Source: Phragmites australis | Lineage: Eukaryota; Streptophyta; Magnoliopsida; Poales; Poaceae | Reading direction: 5' to 3' | Length of the DNA: 64,000 nucleotides | NCBI RefSeq assembly: GCF_958298935.1 | Contig: NC_084928.1 | Coordinates: 19,437,501 to 19,501,500 of the forward strand | Shown: piece by piece, positions 1-11,513 of the stretch | How positions within the stretch are numbered: the stretch's first letter is position 1 | How the letters are laid out: each line of letters starts with the position of its first letter | Position numbers and translations under genes: made by a program | Notes under the pieces: generated by a model | Databases searched by the model: none | The model's input: the letters and a program-made list of their open reading frames with translations, nothing else | Told to the model about the DNA's origin: nothing

Positions 1-1225
1 TGTAAAAAGATAGGACTTTTATTTAAAAACAAAAAAGTTTAATGGATAAATTGCAAAATTTCTTTTTCTAGAATTTCTAGATTTATTTTTATACTCAAAA
101 ACCTTTTTTATTATGTAGGCGCTTACTGGACACTGACTGGGCATGACACGTGGCAGAACTGCTGATGTGGTGCTAATGTGGCAAAATGTCGTGGCAAGGT
201 TGCTAACTGGGATTAAAGGGGTGACACGTGGTCACTATCGGTTGGCTACCGAAGAGGTATCCCTCTAATCTAATCTGGGATGCACACTTAAGATCGGATA
301 GCACAGAAGAGGAGGGGTGAACAGAGGGGAACGGGATGGCGGCAACCTAGGGGAACATGGCGGCGCACGACCAGAGAACACACCGGATGGTGCTCTGGTG
401 CATGACGAGTGACGGTGGCGGTGGAACATGACAAGGGTGGCACAGGGAAATCGATTTGGGGCTTACCAAGGTCTGTGAGGCTTAGGAAGGCGGTCGGTGA
501 TGGCAGAGGCGGCGAAGGAGCTCGGGATAACGTTGGCGGTGGTGTTCCAGTGGTCAAGAGGCGAAGGCGAGGGTGGCACGAGCTTCAGGGAGATCCGGCG
601 AGTCTGTTTAGTGGCTCGGGTGAGACGGTGTGGCACTCGGGCGGCTTGGCGGTGAGATCTATCGACGGCGGAGGCTATGGCAACGGTGGGCTCTGGATCT
701 CAAAGATTTGGCTCGGGTTTTGGCAAGTTTGGGACGAGATACAAACAGGAGGGGGCCTCGAGATATAAAGGTGGCAAAGAGGCCATCGGGGCACCCGAGA
801 CTCCTTGGTGGTGGCAGTCTCGTGTCCAACTCGGACTCGACGACAAAAGCGAATCTGGCTTGGAGACAAAGACGTGACATGAGGGCGAAGGCGGGTTGGT
901 GCAGAGGCGTGTTCGGCTGGCAGTTAGCGAAACGGGCACAGGAGCAGGCCGGCAGAGGCGCATGGGCGTGTTGATGTTGAGCCAGGAATGCGGGCACACC
1001 TAAGTGGATGGTGGGTTGAGCGAGAGGTAGAGCCGGCAGTAGGCCAGGCTTGGCTGGGCCAAAAGGAGGGAGGGAGGCCTGGTAGATATATGTTTTCTTC
1101 TTATTTTCCTTTTTTTCTAATTCTTTTGAAATTCAAATTGAAGCAAACCAAATTCAAATAAAAGCCACAAACCAAATCCAAGAAAAACAAAGGAAAACCT
1201 AGATGACTAATTCCAGCAAGCTTGA
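1..1225. other. Non-coding flank, probably part of an older LTR
   Basis: I see no recognisable gene. Bases 1-120 are AT-rich, about 290-1080 are GC-rich and open in several frames on both strands without any known motif, and 1100-1220 are AT-rich again. The AT-rich text just left of the solo LTR resembles in style the text just right of it (4338-4640), which ends in a CACACCC-type LTR start on the minus strand. My inference is that the solo LTR landed in an older LTR of the same broad type. The open frames of 60-119 codons here are probably by-products of high GC. Confidence 0.35.
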
Positions 1226-4200
1226 TGTGAGGAACCGTCCAAATAGTATTCTAATTAATCATCAAGAGGATCATTATTCATAATCACAACCTCGACGATT
1301 AACCAGAATACCATTCCGGTAGTCCCGGCACGTGTTTTGTGCCCAGGATCGGAACACATGCCTTCCAACTCAAATATCACAACACAGTTTAATAGAGAGC
1401 AAATAATTAAACTGGATTACCATTATTAAACATGCAACTGCTTCCACAATTTACAACAAAAGAGTAACAACAACAACAACGCAGCGGAAGATAAACCTAT
1501 ACAACAAAAGAATATGGAGCCGTATGCCCTTAGGCTCCATACCACAAGCGCCGGAGTTCGGAGTAGAAGGTGCTACTCCTGCCCGCCACCCGGATCGGCA
1601 GGCACAAAGTAGCCGAACACTGCCTCTTCCTCGCCAACCTGCGAACCTGAAAGCAACTTAAGGGCAGCACCCCTTAGTACGAAGGTACTAGCAAGTCTTA
1701 CACAGTATGAGTATATATATTCTCGACTCCAAGGATCATGCATTTAAAGCTGTAGCAAGGATTAAGACATGTTTAAGTTCATTAAGCGGTAAGCAACCTA
1801 GACTCTAGGTGTAAGCAACTGACTTAACCAACCACCGACTCAAACCCTGCCAACCAACTGATCAGAACAGATATATGAACAACAAGTGTATAAAAGCAAA
1901 CCATTCCCACCAAACCACCAACCACATACCGACCAAACCACCCCAATCCAACCATGCCACAACCCACATCGAAACTCTACGACCAAAACATGGTCGCTCG
2001 GTGGAGATAAGCGATAGTGATGCTCATGACCGAGAGCGCGGCAGTTCGAACTGATTATACACACTGCAGGGGGATACTCCTGGACCCACACGACACAGGG
2101 ACCATACGGCTTGTGCCACCCGCTAAGATGCACACAAGGGGGTACCCATGACAACCTTTCCCAACCAGGCCCAACCATGTGGATCAACCATAGCTCGGCA
2201 CGGCGGTATTAGAACTACTCCCCGAGCAAACTAATACCGCTAAAAGCCCGGACTCAAACCGGACTCACACCGTCTATGACGAGGCCCACATGACCACGTC
2301 TGCGAAGGTAATCGGCTCGCCTACCATTATATCAGCATGTGGTGAGTAAGGTAAGTGCTAAAGCCGACTACACCGACGATCGGTGCTTAACCGGTACAAG
2401 CGGTCTACGGTGTCCGGGTTCCCTCCCCGAACTGCCTGAGGACTCCTCGTGAGAAGATGACACCCCTAACACCGCCCACACCTCGTCTCAACTCACCACT
2501 CACCAAACCGACTCATCATCAACACAACCATAAGTGTGAACAAGTAATAAGTCCTAGGCTCGCGACAACGGTGGACGCCGTCATCGACTTCTACCGGAAA
2601 GCCTAAGTACCACTAAGCATAGCGAACTAAAATTAGACCTCGATGACACCACTAGGCTCCTAGGAACAACATATGAAACGTGACCGAAATGGGATAATGC
2701 ATCGGTATAGGTTCTACCCAACTCAGTACCCGACACATGCAATGTATACATAAGCGTAGATAACATATTAAATTTTCAAGTAGACACGGTGCAATATGAA
2801 CGATGCTTGCCTTGCTGCCCTGGATCAGAAAGGTGGGGCGCCTCACGCTCGCCCACGGCCTCCGGGATCGACGGATCGGCGTTCACTATAGAGAGCAACG
2901 CGTGCAATGTAATGAGCATGTATGAAATGCGACCATGTAAGAAAAATATGCTCCACAATACATGACAACATTATTCCAAGATCCTACTGTCCAAACCAGA
3001 ATTTTCCAAGTGGTCTCATAAAGTTTGGAGTTCGTACGAATTAACTACGAATTTTACAAGCTATCAGCTATCAGGAAAGCCTGATAAACCGTGCTCGGGG
3101 TGCCCGGGATAAACAGTACTCGCGGGTACACGGGATAAACAGTACCGGGGGTGCTCGGGGTGAACGGTACCCGGGGGTGCTCGGGGTGAATACCGGGGGT
3201 GCTCGGGTGAACAGTAACCGGGGGTGCTCGGTGAACAGTACCGGGGTGCTCGGGTAGTTCACCCGGGAGTGCTCGGGGTGAACTGTGCTCGGGTGCTTGG
3301 TGAACAGTACCCGGGGTACTCGGGGTCAATACCTGGGGTGCTCGGGTGAACAGTCCCCGGGAGTGCTCGGGTGTCGGATGAACAGTACTCGGTGCTGGGA
3401 AACAGTACCGGGGGTGGCGGTGAACAGTACCGGGGTGCTCGATGAACAGTACTCGGGCGCTACAGTAAAATCAGCCTCCTGCAGCTCCAGAATAGCAGCC
3501 ATTACGAAGGGAAAAACTAGGCTAAACTAACCTGGGAGTCTCTCTATATCAAAGGTAAAAATGCCTAGAAGGGTGTACAGGGTCTAGACTTTGCTCAACC
3601 GTCTAGCAACATGATTTCTAACTCAAATCCACATAAATGCTCATTTGTTCCCAGACTGAAGAACTTTGCAACCCTAGTTCCAGATTCAAGATCTATCCAA
3701 CCAAAAATGAGCATACTTGCCATGGGAGCCTAGCAGACTCACCCAAGGTCCTTTGCTGAGACTGGTGACCGCCAGTTGAAGGAGGAAACGACGGAAAATG
3801 GCTTGGAGAAGAGAGGAAAAACTGCTGCTTCCTTGCTTCACCCAAAGAACACCAAACAAGTTCAGAACCAGCTCGAATTCCTTCGGGGAAACTGAAAATG
3901 AATTGGATGGACGAGTAGTCCTTGAGCTGGTGGTCACGTGAGTACCACATACGTACCTTGATCTTGCTCCCAGAGGTAGGGATGCAAAAGTGGAAAAAGG
4001 GAGCCTAAGAGAGAGAGTGAGAGACAGCCAACTCCAACTTGCTTCCTCAAAAAGCCTTATCTGGTGGAGTGGGTGAGTAGTACGTATGGGCAAGTTTCTT
4101 TTTAGGGGGAGAGAAAGTGTTGTTGCCCACCTATAGAGAGATATTTTCCACCCAAGTGGGCCCCACTTACCTAGAGGAAAGTCCAGACTTGCTTCTAGCT

Positions 4201-4337
4201 CCTTTATTTCTCTTAGTTTTCCTTCTCCCACCTCATTGATTCAAAGTGAAGTGCTCCAGTGACCCAAACTGGAACATGAGGCTGAAATTGCATGTTTTAG
4301 GATTAAAACACACAATTACGGATTTCAGGACGTGACA
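1226..4337 (-). mobile_element. Solo LTR of a Tekay-like Ty3/gypsy element, with target duplication
   Basis: The stretch begins TGTGAGGAACCG and ends GGACGTGACA, so read on the minus strand it runs TGTCACGTCC...CGGTTCCTCACA with TG...CA ends. The flanking 5 bp are identical: CTTGA at 1221-1225 and again at 4338-4342. This is what a retrotransposon target duplication looks like. No internal domain lies between the ends, so it is a solo LTR left by LTR-LTR recombination. Its terminal 1.7 kb (1226 to about 2940) is an inverted, diverged copy of 48700-50424, the U5-side part of the Tekay LTR. The start of the LTR (U3 side) differs from that Tekay copy, so the two belong to related but distinct families. 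Confidence 0.85.
3085..3475. repeat. GC-rich minisatellite inside the solo LTR
   Basis: About fifteen imperfect units of roughly 20-30 bp are built around GGTGCTCGGGTGAACAGTAC. Spacing varies, and units with and without the CCGGG block alternate. The array gives long open frames on both strands (about 3054-3329 minus and 3285-3530 plus) that encode low-complexity repeats and are not genes. Confidence 0.85.
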
Positions 4338-4640
4338 CTTGAAATCATTTAGAAGCCAATAAAAATATTTTGAGCTTATGAAATCATTTTGGTATTTTGG
4401 AAATAAGATTTAACTCAAATAAATTTTAATAAACTACAAAAGAGCTCAAATAAAATCCAACAAAATCCAAAGAAAACTAATATGCCTATCTTCAACATGA
4501 ATGCATTCAAACAATTAGTAACCTAACTCAAATTTGAATTTGAATTTAGAAAATAGGCTTTTTCATATTCTAATTATTCAACCTATAATAAAATCTTGAA
4601 AAAATTTAAAAAATTGAGAAAATTGAAAATCAGGGTGTGG
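4338..4640. repeat. AT-rich flank of the solo LTR, probable older LTR end
   Basis: This AT-rich stretch continues the sequence interrupted by the solo LTR. It ends near 4640 with GGGTGTGGCA, which on the minus strand is a TGCCACACCC-type LTR start. No coding signal is visible. Confidence 0.35.
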
Positions 4641-5150
4641 CAATGCCTGGTTGCTTTGCATGCTAAGCCGCACACCTTGACACACCGCACACCTGAAGCC
4701 AGCTACAGCTCTGCGCAACATGCAGACAGCAATATGCATTCAACTCCCTTTTTTAATCTTTTTATTACATAGCGCCCACACATGCCTATGGAATAACCCT
4801 GTCATGCGATATGCCAGTAACACGGTCCACTGCACCATATACCATGCATCTCCTATGTACATCCCATGCTATGATCCATCTTCATCACACCATAGCCCGC
4901 ACATCTTCTGTGTACATATCATGATGTGATCATCTTCACATGCACTATTCCCTAGCTCGAACGTCCCACGTGATCTTTTGACTGCCTTGACCTCGGTTCC
5001 TCCCTGAACCTAGTCTTGGTCCCTATCACCGACAACGTTCGCCCTCAGAGCACACCTGCACATGAACAAACAATCAAATTCAAGCACATGTTTTTCCAAA
5101 CTTGACTCACACCAACCCACACAATATCATGAACATCATCATTATGCTAA
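4641..5150 (-). repeat. Diverged copy of the SIRE-like copia LTR
   Basis: The segment from about 4930 to 5110 lines up with 19850-20040. Both share CTGAACGTCCC-like text, a CTCAGTTC / CTCGGTTC block, CACCTGCACATGAA and ACTTGACTCA in the same order. The second copy lies in the LTR of the copia element whose primer site is at 18681. This piece is therefore an old LTR fragment of the same family. The ORF at 4720-4929 has no recognisable domain. Confidence 0.5.
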
Positions 5151-5772
5151 ACACTTTGTTTTTGCCAATTTCACTGTAAAATCCAATATCTCATCATACA
5201 TAATCTCACATGCATCCTCTCTGAAAAATTTCTCCCTTTTGCCGAAATCATTGCTAAATATTATGTTAAAGACGATCAATTTATTGTTGGCATAGAAGAA
5301 GGGAAAATATTCATTGCAAAGCCCCTTTTTGGTAGAATCGTGAAAACCCTCCAAACATATGCTTAGAAGTTTTGAAAAATTATGAAAAAAATCATACAGC
5401 AGAGTAGGTAGTGACAGAAAAGCACATAAAATTTCTTAGTTGGACTACCATTTAAGTTAAGCTAAAAATCAAAATGTCCACGAGTGGATCACCAAAGTGG
5501 ATTCCAATGAGAAGGGATGGTGTTCTAAGTCACGACCTTGGGATTGCGAAAAGGTTTCTTATCGTGCCCACAAGTGCCCGAAGGCTACGATGCTTTCCAC
5601 TCAAGTTGAACCTAAGGCTGACCATAATAAGCACCACGAGTAGTGGTTGAATTCTCCTGAACTAATCAAAGGGGAAAAAGATTAATGCTAAACATAATAA
5701 GTTGACGGATGCATTTGGTATCTGACACCTATGAAGCCCCTATCTCATTTACAAGCCTTTTAGATAAATGTC
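5151..5772. other. No feature recognised
   Basis: The stretch is AT-rich to about 5460 and mixed after that. Two short overlapping frames (5062-5295 plus, 5142-5354 minus) show no motif. The right part may be 3' internal sequence of the gypsy-type transposon that follows, but nothing in it proves this. Confidence 0.3.
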
Positions 5773-7880
5773 TTGGTTACTAACAAAATATTGAGTTCTT
5801 ATCTCAGACTACAGGAAGCAGAAAATCCTAAGGCAAGATGCAAAGGTCATCATGTCTACATACTTCTTGGTTGGCCCGTACATTGCCTCCACCAACTAGT
5901 TCTCCTTCTCTTTGGTTTCCCTAGGGAAATCCCTATAGAGGATATCGATGTCAATTTTCAGGTAGCGCGCCTTCACAATTGCCAGCACCCAGGCAACCAC
6001 CTTTTCTGCACCTTGTTGCATCTATGGTTGGAAATGTGGCTGACCACACCTATGGTTGGAAATGTGGCTGACCACCATTGGCTAGAAACCTCTGAAGGTT
6101 TCGACAAGTTGCATCACTTGGCTGGCTAACCCAATGGCGCTGGCATCCTCCAAATGCTTCGCTTGAAGTTCAATTCCACTGAAAGCATCCTGAAACATGT
6201 CCAGGGCCAAGGTGAGGTATTGCTAGACGGAGCTCATCCGAGCCCCCTCTTGGGCCAGGGGGTCTCGTGCTTGGGATAGCTTTGTGAGCAAAGACATTTG
6301 GTTTGAAAGAATACAAGCATAATACGACAAGGACGTCTATAATGTACATAAAGCTTACCCCATGATTTGCTATCCAACTTGGAGCATAGTTCCTCATTCT
6401 TGGAGGACTCCTTGGAGAGCTGAAGCCCAATCTCGGCTAGATGATGGTCCTTCTCAGCCAGCTGCCGCTCCTTCTCGGCCTCATGCTCGGCTAGCTGAGA
6501 CCTTAGCTCACAAACTTCCGAGCAAAGGGCGTGCATCCATGGCATGGAAACTACAAAGCTCCAGGTTAGCGCACATAAGTTTATTAACCAAAAGATTTTC
6601 TTGCAGGGCGGTACTCATTGCAAGAAAGGATACCAGGAAATCCTTCGGGCCATGACCACCCTCGACTCGGGTCCCCTAGATGACTCCACCCCATGGCATT
6701 CGAGGAGGCAACCTATGGATAGTTGGTTTGGGCTCTTGAGGTCAGTGGCATGGCCGCCGCACCTTCGCTCCCGCTTGGGCCCTTGATCCTGATGATTTTG
6801 AGGGTGTCTGGGTCCACATCCCGTATGCCCGCGTTCTTGGGTTCTAGGTCAGGCCTCCTACATCCCAAGCGCTTCATCATCCATGCATACCATTACCGTA
6901 CCATCCATCTTAGCCCTTTCCTCTGCCTCCATATCTATGATGGGGATCCAGATGTTTGGGTAGCTTCCCTTTGGGGCTGTCTCAAAGAGGAATTTGGTCC
7001 TCTACTCCACTTCCATCAGAAAAAGATCAACAATAAAGAATAAATCATAAGAAATAAGTACTTCCTACCCTGACAACTACTCGGGATAGGTGAGTACTTG
7101 TCTCACATTCTCGGACCAGGTCCTCCTCAGCTATGAACTTCTAGGAACCCAAAATCCTTGATTGAAGAGGACTTAGTCACCCCTATTGAACTTCCCAACA
7201 ACATCCCATGCTGTCAGTCTACGCTCCTTCAGATACCGGACCTTGGTGATGAGGGTCCGGGTTGTGGTGGTGAGGGGCGATGGATCTATCCATACTGTTG
7301 TCTGGAGCGGTGCAAGTCCCCAGTATTTAATTCTAGGAGGGTGTGGCTAGCAATAAAATCATCTCTCGTGCCACCCTGACCAGAGCTCTTGGCATGGAAG
7401 CCAATATACTCTGCTGACTTCCCTTCGTAGATGTGAAATTCGGCGTCGTCAATGACCCTACTGGCGAACTTCTTTAGAGTGTAGAAGTATCGTAACATGT
7501 CAAGAGGGGGTCGCACGCCTAGGTACGTCTTACATAGGTGTGTAAAAAACTAAACATTACGATGGAGTTGGGATTGACGTGGATGAGCTCAATGCCATAG
7601 AAGGTGAGCACGAGTAGTAGGAAACTAGAAAGGGGGAGGCGGCAATGAAAGTCATAACAAAAGAAATAAACAAATACCATAGCTCAGTTGGTGTCTGGGC
7701 TAGGGATCTCCTAGCCTTCTGCTGGTGTGTAAGAGACCAAAGCATGTGAAGGAATGATCTCGTCATGCTCCTGCTAGACCAACGCTCCTCATCTGACACC
7801 ACCCACGGCGGAATCACAGACTTACCAGTGGTGGAGGTGGAGGCGACTTGCTTTTTTACGTTCTTGCGGCTCATGAGGTC
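5773..7880 (-). pseudogene. Decayed 'putative gypsy-type transposon' ORF (Transposase_28-like)
   Basis: Read on the minus strand from about 7875, a basic start (MSRKNVKKQ...) is followed after frameshifts by the block GIELIHVNPNSIVMFSF at about 7595-7545. Next come an LGVRPPLDMLRYFYTLKKF-like block (7516 downwards), a charged coiled coil rich in E, K and L at 6545-6234, and a C-terminal VLAIVK-type helix near 5980. This order matches the plant proteins Pfam calls putative gypsy type transposon (PF04195), which are carried as an extra ORF by Tat-lineage retroelements and their non-autonomous relatives. At least three frame changes are needed, so it is a relic. The LTR-like repeat at 8046-9170 lies immediately upstream, as expected for a 5' LTR. 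Confidence 0.6.
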
Positions 7881-8045
7881 TAGAAGGTGAGGAAAAAAGG
7901 TGAGGGCTTTGGCAACGATCACAAGAACAAGATGGGAAATGAAAAAAAGCAAGGGCTCAAGGAAGACGATGATGGAAAATGGAAGTGTCGCACAAGCCGC
8001 CTTGGTTCCCTTTTATACAAGGAGGAAGAGGTTCTCGACGATTCC

Positions 8046-9170
8046 CTAACTAGCATGATAACGGTTATGATTAAAACTTTGGGCCACAAATTTTTGTGCC
8101 AACGTCCTATCACATTTAACATACAGAATATCTTTTGGCGCATAACAGAGAAGTTTGAACAAAACCACAGGGAAACCGGTGCACTACACCGTCGGACGCG
8201 CACAATTTTCAAACATCATCATGATCCTCTACCAAGGAAAGAATCTTTTTCACCACCACACAAATTTTCCGCTGAGATGGTTCAAATTTCAAACCCATCA
8301 AGCAAGGAGTTGTTTCTTCCTGTCTTTTCAAAAGGTTGGGATAATATATATTGATTGACCCGAAATTCCTACAAGGACAGAATACTTACTCAAGGGCTTA
8401 TGCAGTCACCCATAGGTGTTTAAAATCCCGACTAGATGACCCGAGTACTTCTAAACACTACTAGATGTAAAATCCTATCTAGGGACCTAAGTTATACCTT
8501 GAAGAAAACTACCTATGAGAACGTTTCTATTTGCCGGGCTAAGTTTTTGATTCGTCGTAGCCTCACTTCACGTACTGATGGAGGGCTTGACTATGGGTAG
8601 TATAAAAGTACCATGTACAAATGTTCTATATGTATACAGATCCCATTGGGTTTCCTGTATTTTTGGAGCATACGTTCATGTTTGGGAAAGGAATCCTTAG
8701 ATGTATGGAAATTGCCTACAGGTACCATTGTATCCTATAGACAAGTAAGTCTATCTATAAGGATAATATAATCCTACTCAGAAAGAAGTCCAGAGGCTAC
8801 ACGATAACCCTTATATTTATACGGACCCAGGGGATCCCGTGGAGGATGAACCAAGTCAAGAAGCAAAAAGCCAAATAGAAGCCACAAATGCTCCATGAGC
8901 CTCAAGCCTTCTTCAATCGTGATCTACATCAACATCTTGCTAGGACTACCACGAGGAGCCCTCGATTTGGTTTAGATCCCATCAGGCTAGCCAAGACCCC
9001 CTTTGTAATTTGTCTTTAAGATCAATACAAGAACACATGATGTAGAGCTATTATCTTTTTCGGGAGGCCTAAACATGTATAAATTTCTGTTTTCCAGTGT
9101 ATGATTCAGTAGGAGGGAGTATTCCATAATCTAATCTCGTATTCATAAGATCAGTGGTTTACTAATCATT
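8046..9170 (-). mobile_element. LTR-like repeat, inverted partner of 20885-21962
   Basis: On the minus strand this runs from ACTTGTCAATGATTAG near 9170 to CATGCTAGTTA near 8046. It aligns over its whole length, at roughly four bases in five, with the plus-strand text of 20885-21962. Shared landmarks include GATCAATACAAGA/GATCTTGTATTGATC, the block around GGCCTAAAC, the GGAAAGGAATCCTTAG block, and the final AAATTTGAACCAT block. The copy directly precedes the gypsy-type transposon ORF in the same orientation, so I read it as that element's 5' LTR. No clean primer site could be placed after it. Confidence 0.6.
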
Positions 9171-9739
9171 GACAAGTAGGAGATAGGAATTTAGAATATT
9201 CATAATGGATTGCTCTTGATGCTAAAAGAACTAAACTCTTGCCTGAACTTGGTAGCATTACATGAATTTTATCCAAATGGTTTGCATCACAATGGATATG
9301 CCATATAGGTTGATTTCTCTATATAAGGGCATATAAGCAATCTGACCATATCTTGTACGGCATATAAACCATACTTGTCGTTAGTTGTCCTTTTAATGAT
9401 TCATCATTATTCATCTATTTCCAAAATTGTTTAATCATCAAACATGTAGTCAAGTTAGTTAAACTATATATGAAGCATCACAAATAGATGGTGATATTAA
9501 AGCATCAAAATTATCTTATTTAATAGCCTTACATGGTAATTGTTCTCTAAATGATTACATGACAAGCCATGAATCACAAACAAGAACTAAGGAACAAAAG
9601 TTTATTGTTTCTATTCAACACATACATGAGATCCTTTAGATATGGCTAGGGGACACCACGGCAAGAACTTCGCCCGACTCTTGATAAGGGAACAAATCAA
9701 AGCTTCAAAGTAAGGTCCACTTTGTTTGTGTTCAATTCC
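9171..9739. other. No feature recognised, AT-rich
   Basis: This AT-rich sequence lies between the LTR-like repeat and the 3' end of the small zinc-finger gene. It has no open frame of note, no clear repeat ends and no RNA gene. It would contain the 3' untranslated region of the minus-strand gene at 9740-10042. Confidence 0.4.
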
Positions 9740-10042
9740 TTATCCATATCCTCCACCCCCACTATCTTGGCCTCCATGCTTAGAGATAATGACGAGCCTC
9801 CCCCAATATGCCTTATTTGGTTGTAGTAGCTCCATGGTGAACTCATTGCACTTGTTGACTTTGTAGTCCTTATTTTGCCTCCTAAGCTTCATGAGCTCAC
9901 TACAATGCTTTGGCATATGGCCACCATGACATTGGGGTCTCTTGAAGGTCTTGGGGCACCAGGAGCACCTATAAAGTGGGAGATGAAGGCTTAGTATCAT
10001 CTCCCTTGGCTCAGACCCACCATTTTTGTAACCTGACGCCAT
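9740..10042 (-). CDS. Small single-finger C2H2 zinc-finger protein (100 aa)
   Basis: The ATG at 10042-10040 opens a 100-residue frame (MASGYKNGG...). An in-frame upstream extension to 10075 has only a TTG start. Residues 25-46 form one C2H2 finger: C26-x2-C29, twelve residues, H42-x3-H46. Plant fingers of this class normally read QALGGH in the helix; here it is QCHGGH, with the two Gly and the first ligand His kept. The finger is followed by a basic stretch (KLRRQNK) and a Gly-rich tail (GGGGYG). Proteins of this type bind DNA in the nucleus and act in development or stress regulation. No EAR repressor motif is visible. The frame is uninterrupted, but the surrounding DNA is transposon-rich, so it could be a recent relic. 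Confidence 0.55.
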   Translation of the reverse strand: MASGYKNGGSEPREMILSLHLPLYRCSWCPKTFKRPQCHGGHMPKHCSELMKLRRQNKDYKVNKCNEFTMELLQPNKAYWGRLVIISKHGGQDSGGGGYG

Positions 10043-11214
10043 GTCTAGCAAAGAGGTTAGTAGAACTTCTAACAAGATTACTAGCTAGATGACTATAGAA
10101 TAGTGTGCTACATCCGAGTGGGTTGTGGGTGCTTTTAAGGATGTACTGTATAGTTCATGGCAAGGAATATTATGAACATAATAATATTACATTTAATTTA
10201 GGGGTATCTTGCCACAAAATGATTGACAATTAATTGTGCTAGAAAAAGGTTTGAACCAATAAATGTTGTGCCTATGCATGCATTGTATTGTAGCGAATTA
10301 ATGATAGACTTCTAATGTTTACACAATGTTTTTTAGTATAATTAAGAGTTATTCCTAAAAGAAACTTAATTTTGGGCAGTGTCCATCAGTAATTTAGTAA
10401 CCTTTATTTGGAGCTCGACCGATAATACATGTACACTATTGGCATTTCACATACTATATGAAACCTAATAATTTTAGGTCATGTATATGATGTAATGAAG
10501 AAGTGTATTTGATGATGTACATGTTTAAATATAGTATTTGTATGCTTTCAATCCTGCAAAGCTGAATTTTATCCATGTGTTCATTGCAAGCAACCACACT
10601 ACACGATTTAGTAAAGAAAAACAATGAAGTGTTCACATTTGAATTGTAGAAAAAATGGGGGCCAAAGTACTCCTTATTACCAGTATAGGAACTTTCCAAC
10701 AAATAAGCACTAATTATGTTGTTGATTATTTACGTCATAGCCAACTATGATGCTAGTTTACTCATTATTATATTCATAATTCAATGCAAACCCTTAGTAT
10801 AAATGTATAATACAAAAATGATTATGTTAACTTTTGCACCAAAATACCGAACCACAATTTCATCAAACTATTCCATTGTAGTAGCTAGCATCAATATATT
10901 AACATAACTTTGTTGTTTTCATGATAACAATTACTCAATATATTACCATGCTAATAATTAAAATGAAGTGATTGCATATTTGTAAGGGGTATTTTTTTTC
11001 AATAATCCATCAAATATTTGTCAAATAAATTGGAATATGATGATCTATTTCATGGTGCATTATTTAAATGTGTCTTTAGGACCTCTTTTTATGAGATACA
11101 AAATATATGCATGTGAAATTTTGAATTAATCTTGATGTTTACTTATGAGGAAAAACTATTAGCATGTGGGAATTTTCATCTACTTTGGAAAATAATAAGC
11201 CTATATTATGTAGT
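10043..11214. other. AT-rich intergenic DNA
   Basis: This stretch contains the presumed promoter side of the minus-strand zinc-finger gene. A CCTTAAAAG box on the minus strand lies about 100 bp upstream of its ATG, but I cannot confirm it as a TATA element. The rest is AT-rich with no long frames beyond a motif-free one at 10454-10702. Confidence 0.4.
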
Positions 11215-11513
11215 GACAAGTTGGTAATAGTCCACATGATTTTGTTTAATATACAATATTGCTTTGGGGAATCACAAATTGGCCCCACATGATTTTAACT
11301 TCATTCCTATATTTTTCCTATGGTAGAGTTTGCCAATATGAAGTGTGGGCCATAACCTTTGTTGACCTTGTCTACACGGGCTGACTTGAGGCTATGGGCC
11401 CACATGCTATTGAAACCTGCAAGAGACCACGGTGACCGACCTTGACCAACACTTTTACTCTTAGCCCAATGCAAACTTGCAATTTCCTTACACGACGCCA
11501 GGCTTGCTCCGTG

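Noticed and set aside
288..999. Overlapping GC-rich open frames on both strands (up to 119 codons)
   Set aside because: All registers are open at once, composition is simple and no motif or splice signal supports any of them.
3054..3530. Pro/Thr/His-rich frames of 81-91 codons
   Set aside because: They are translations of the minisatellite and are present on both strands.
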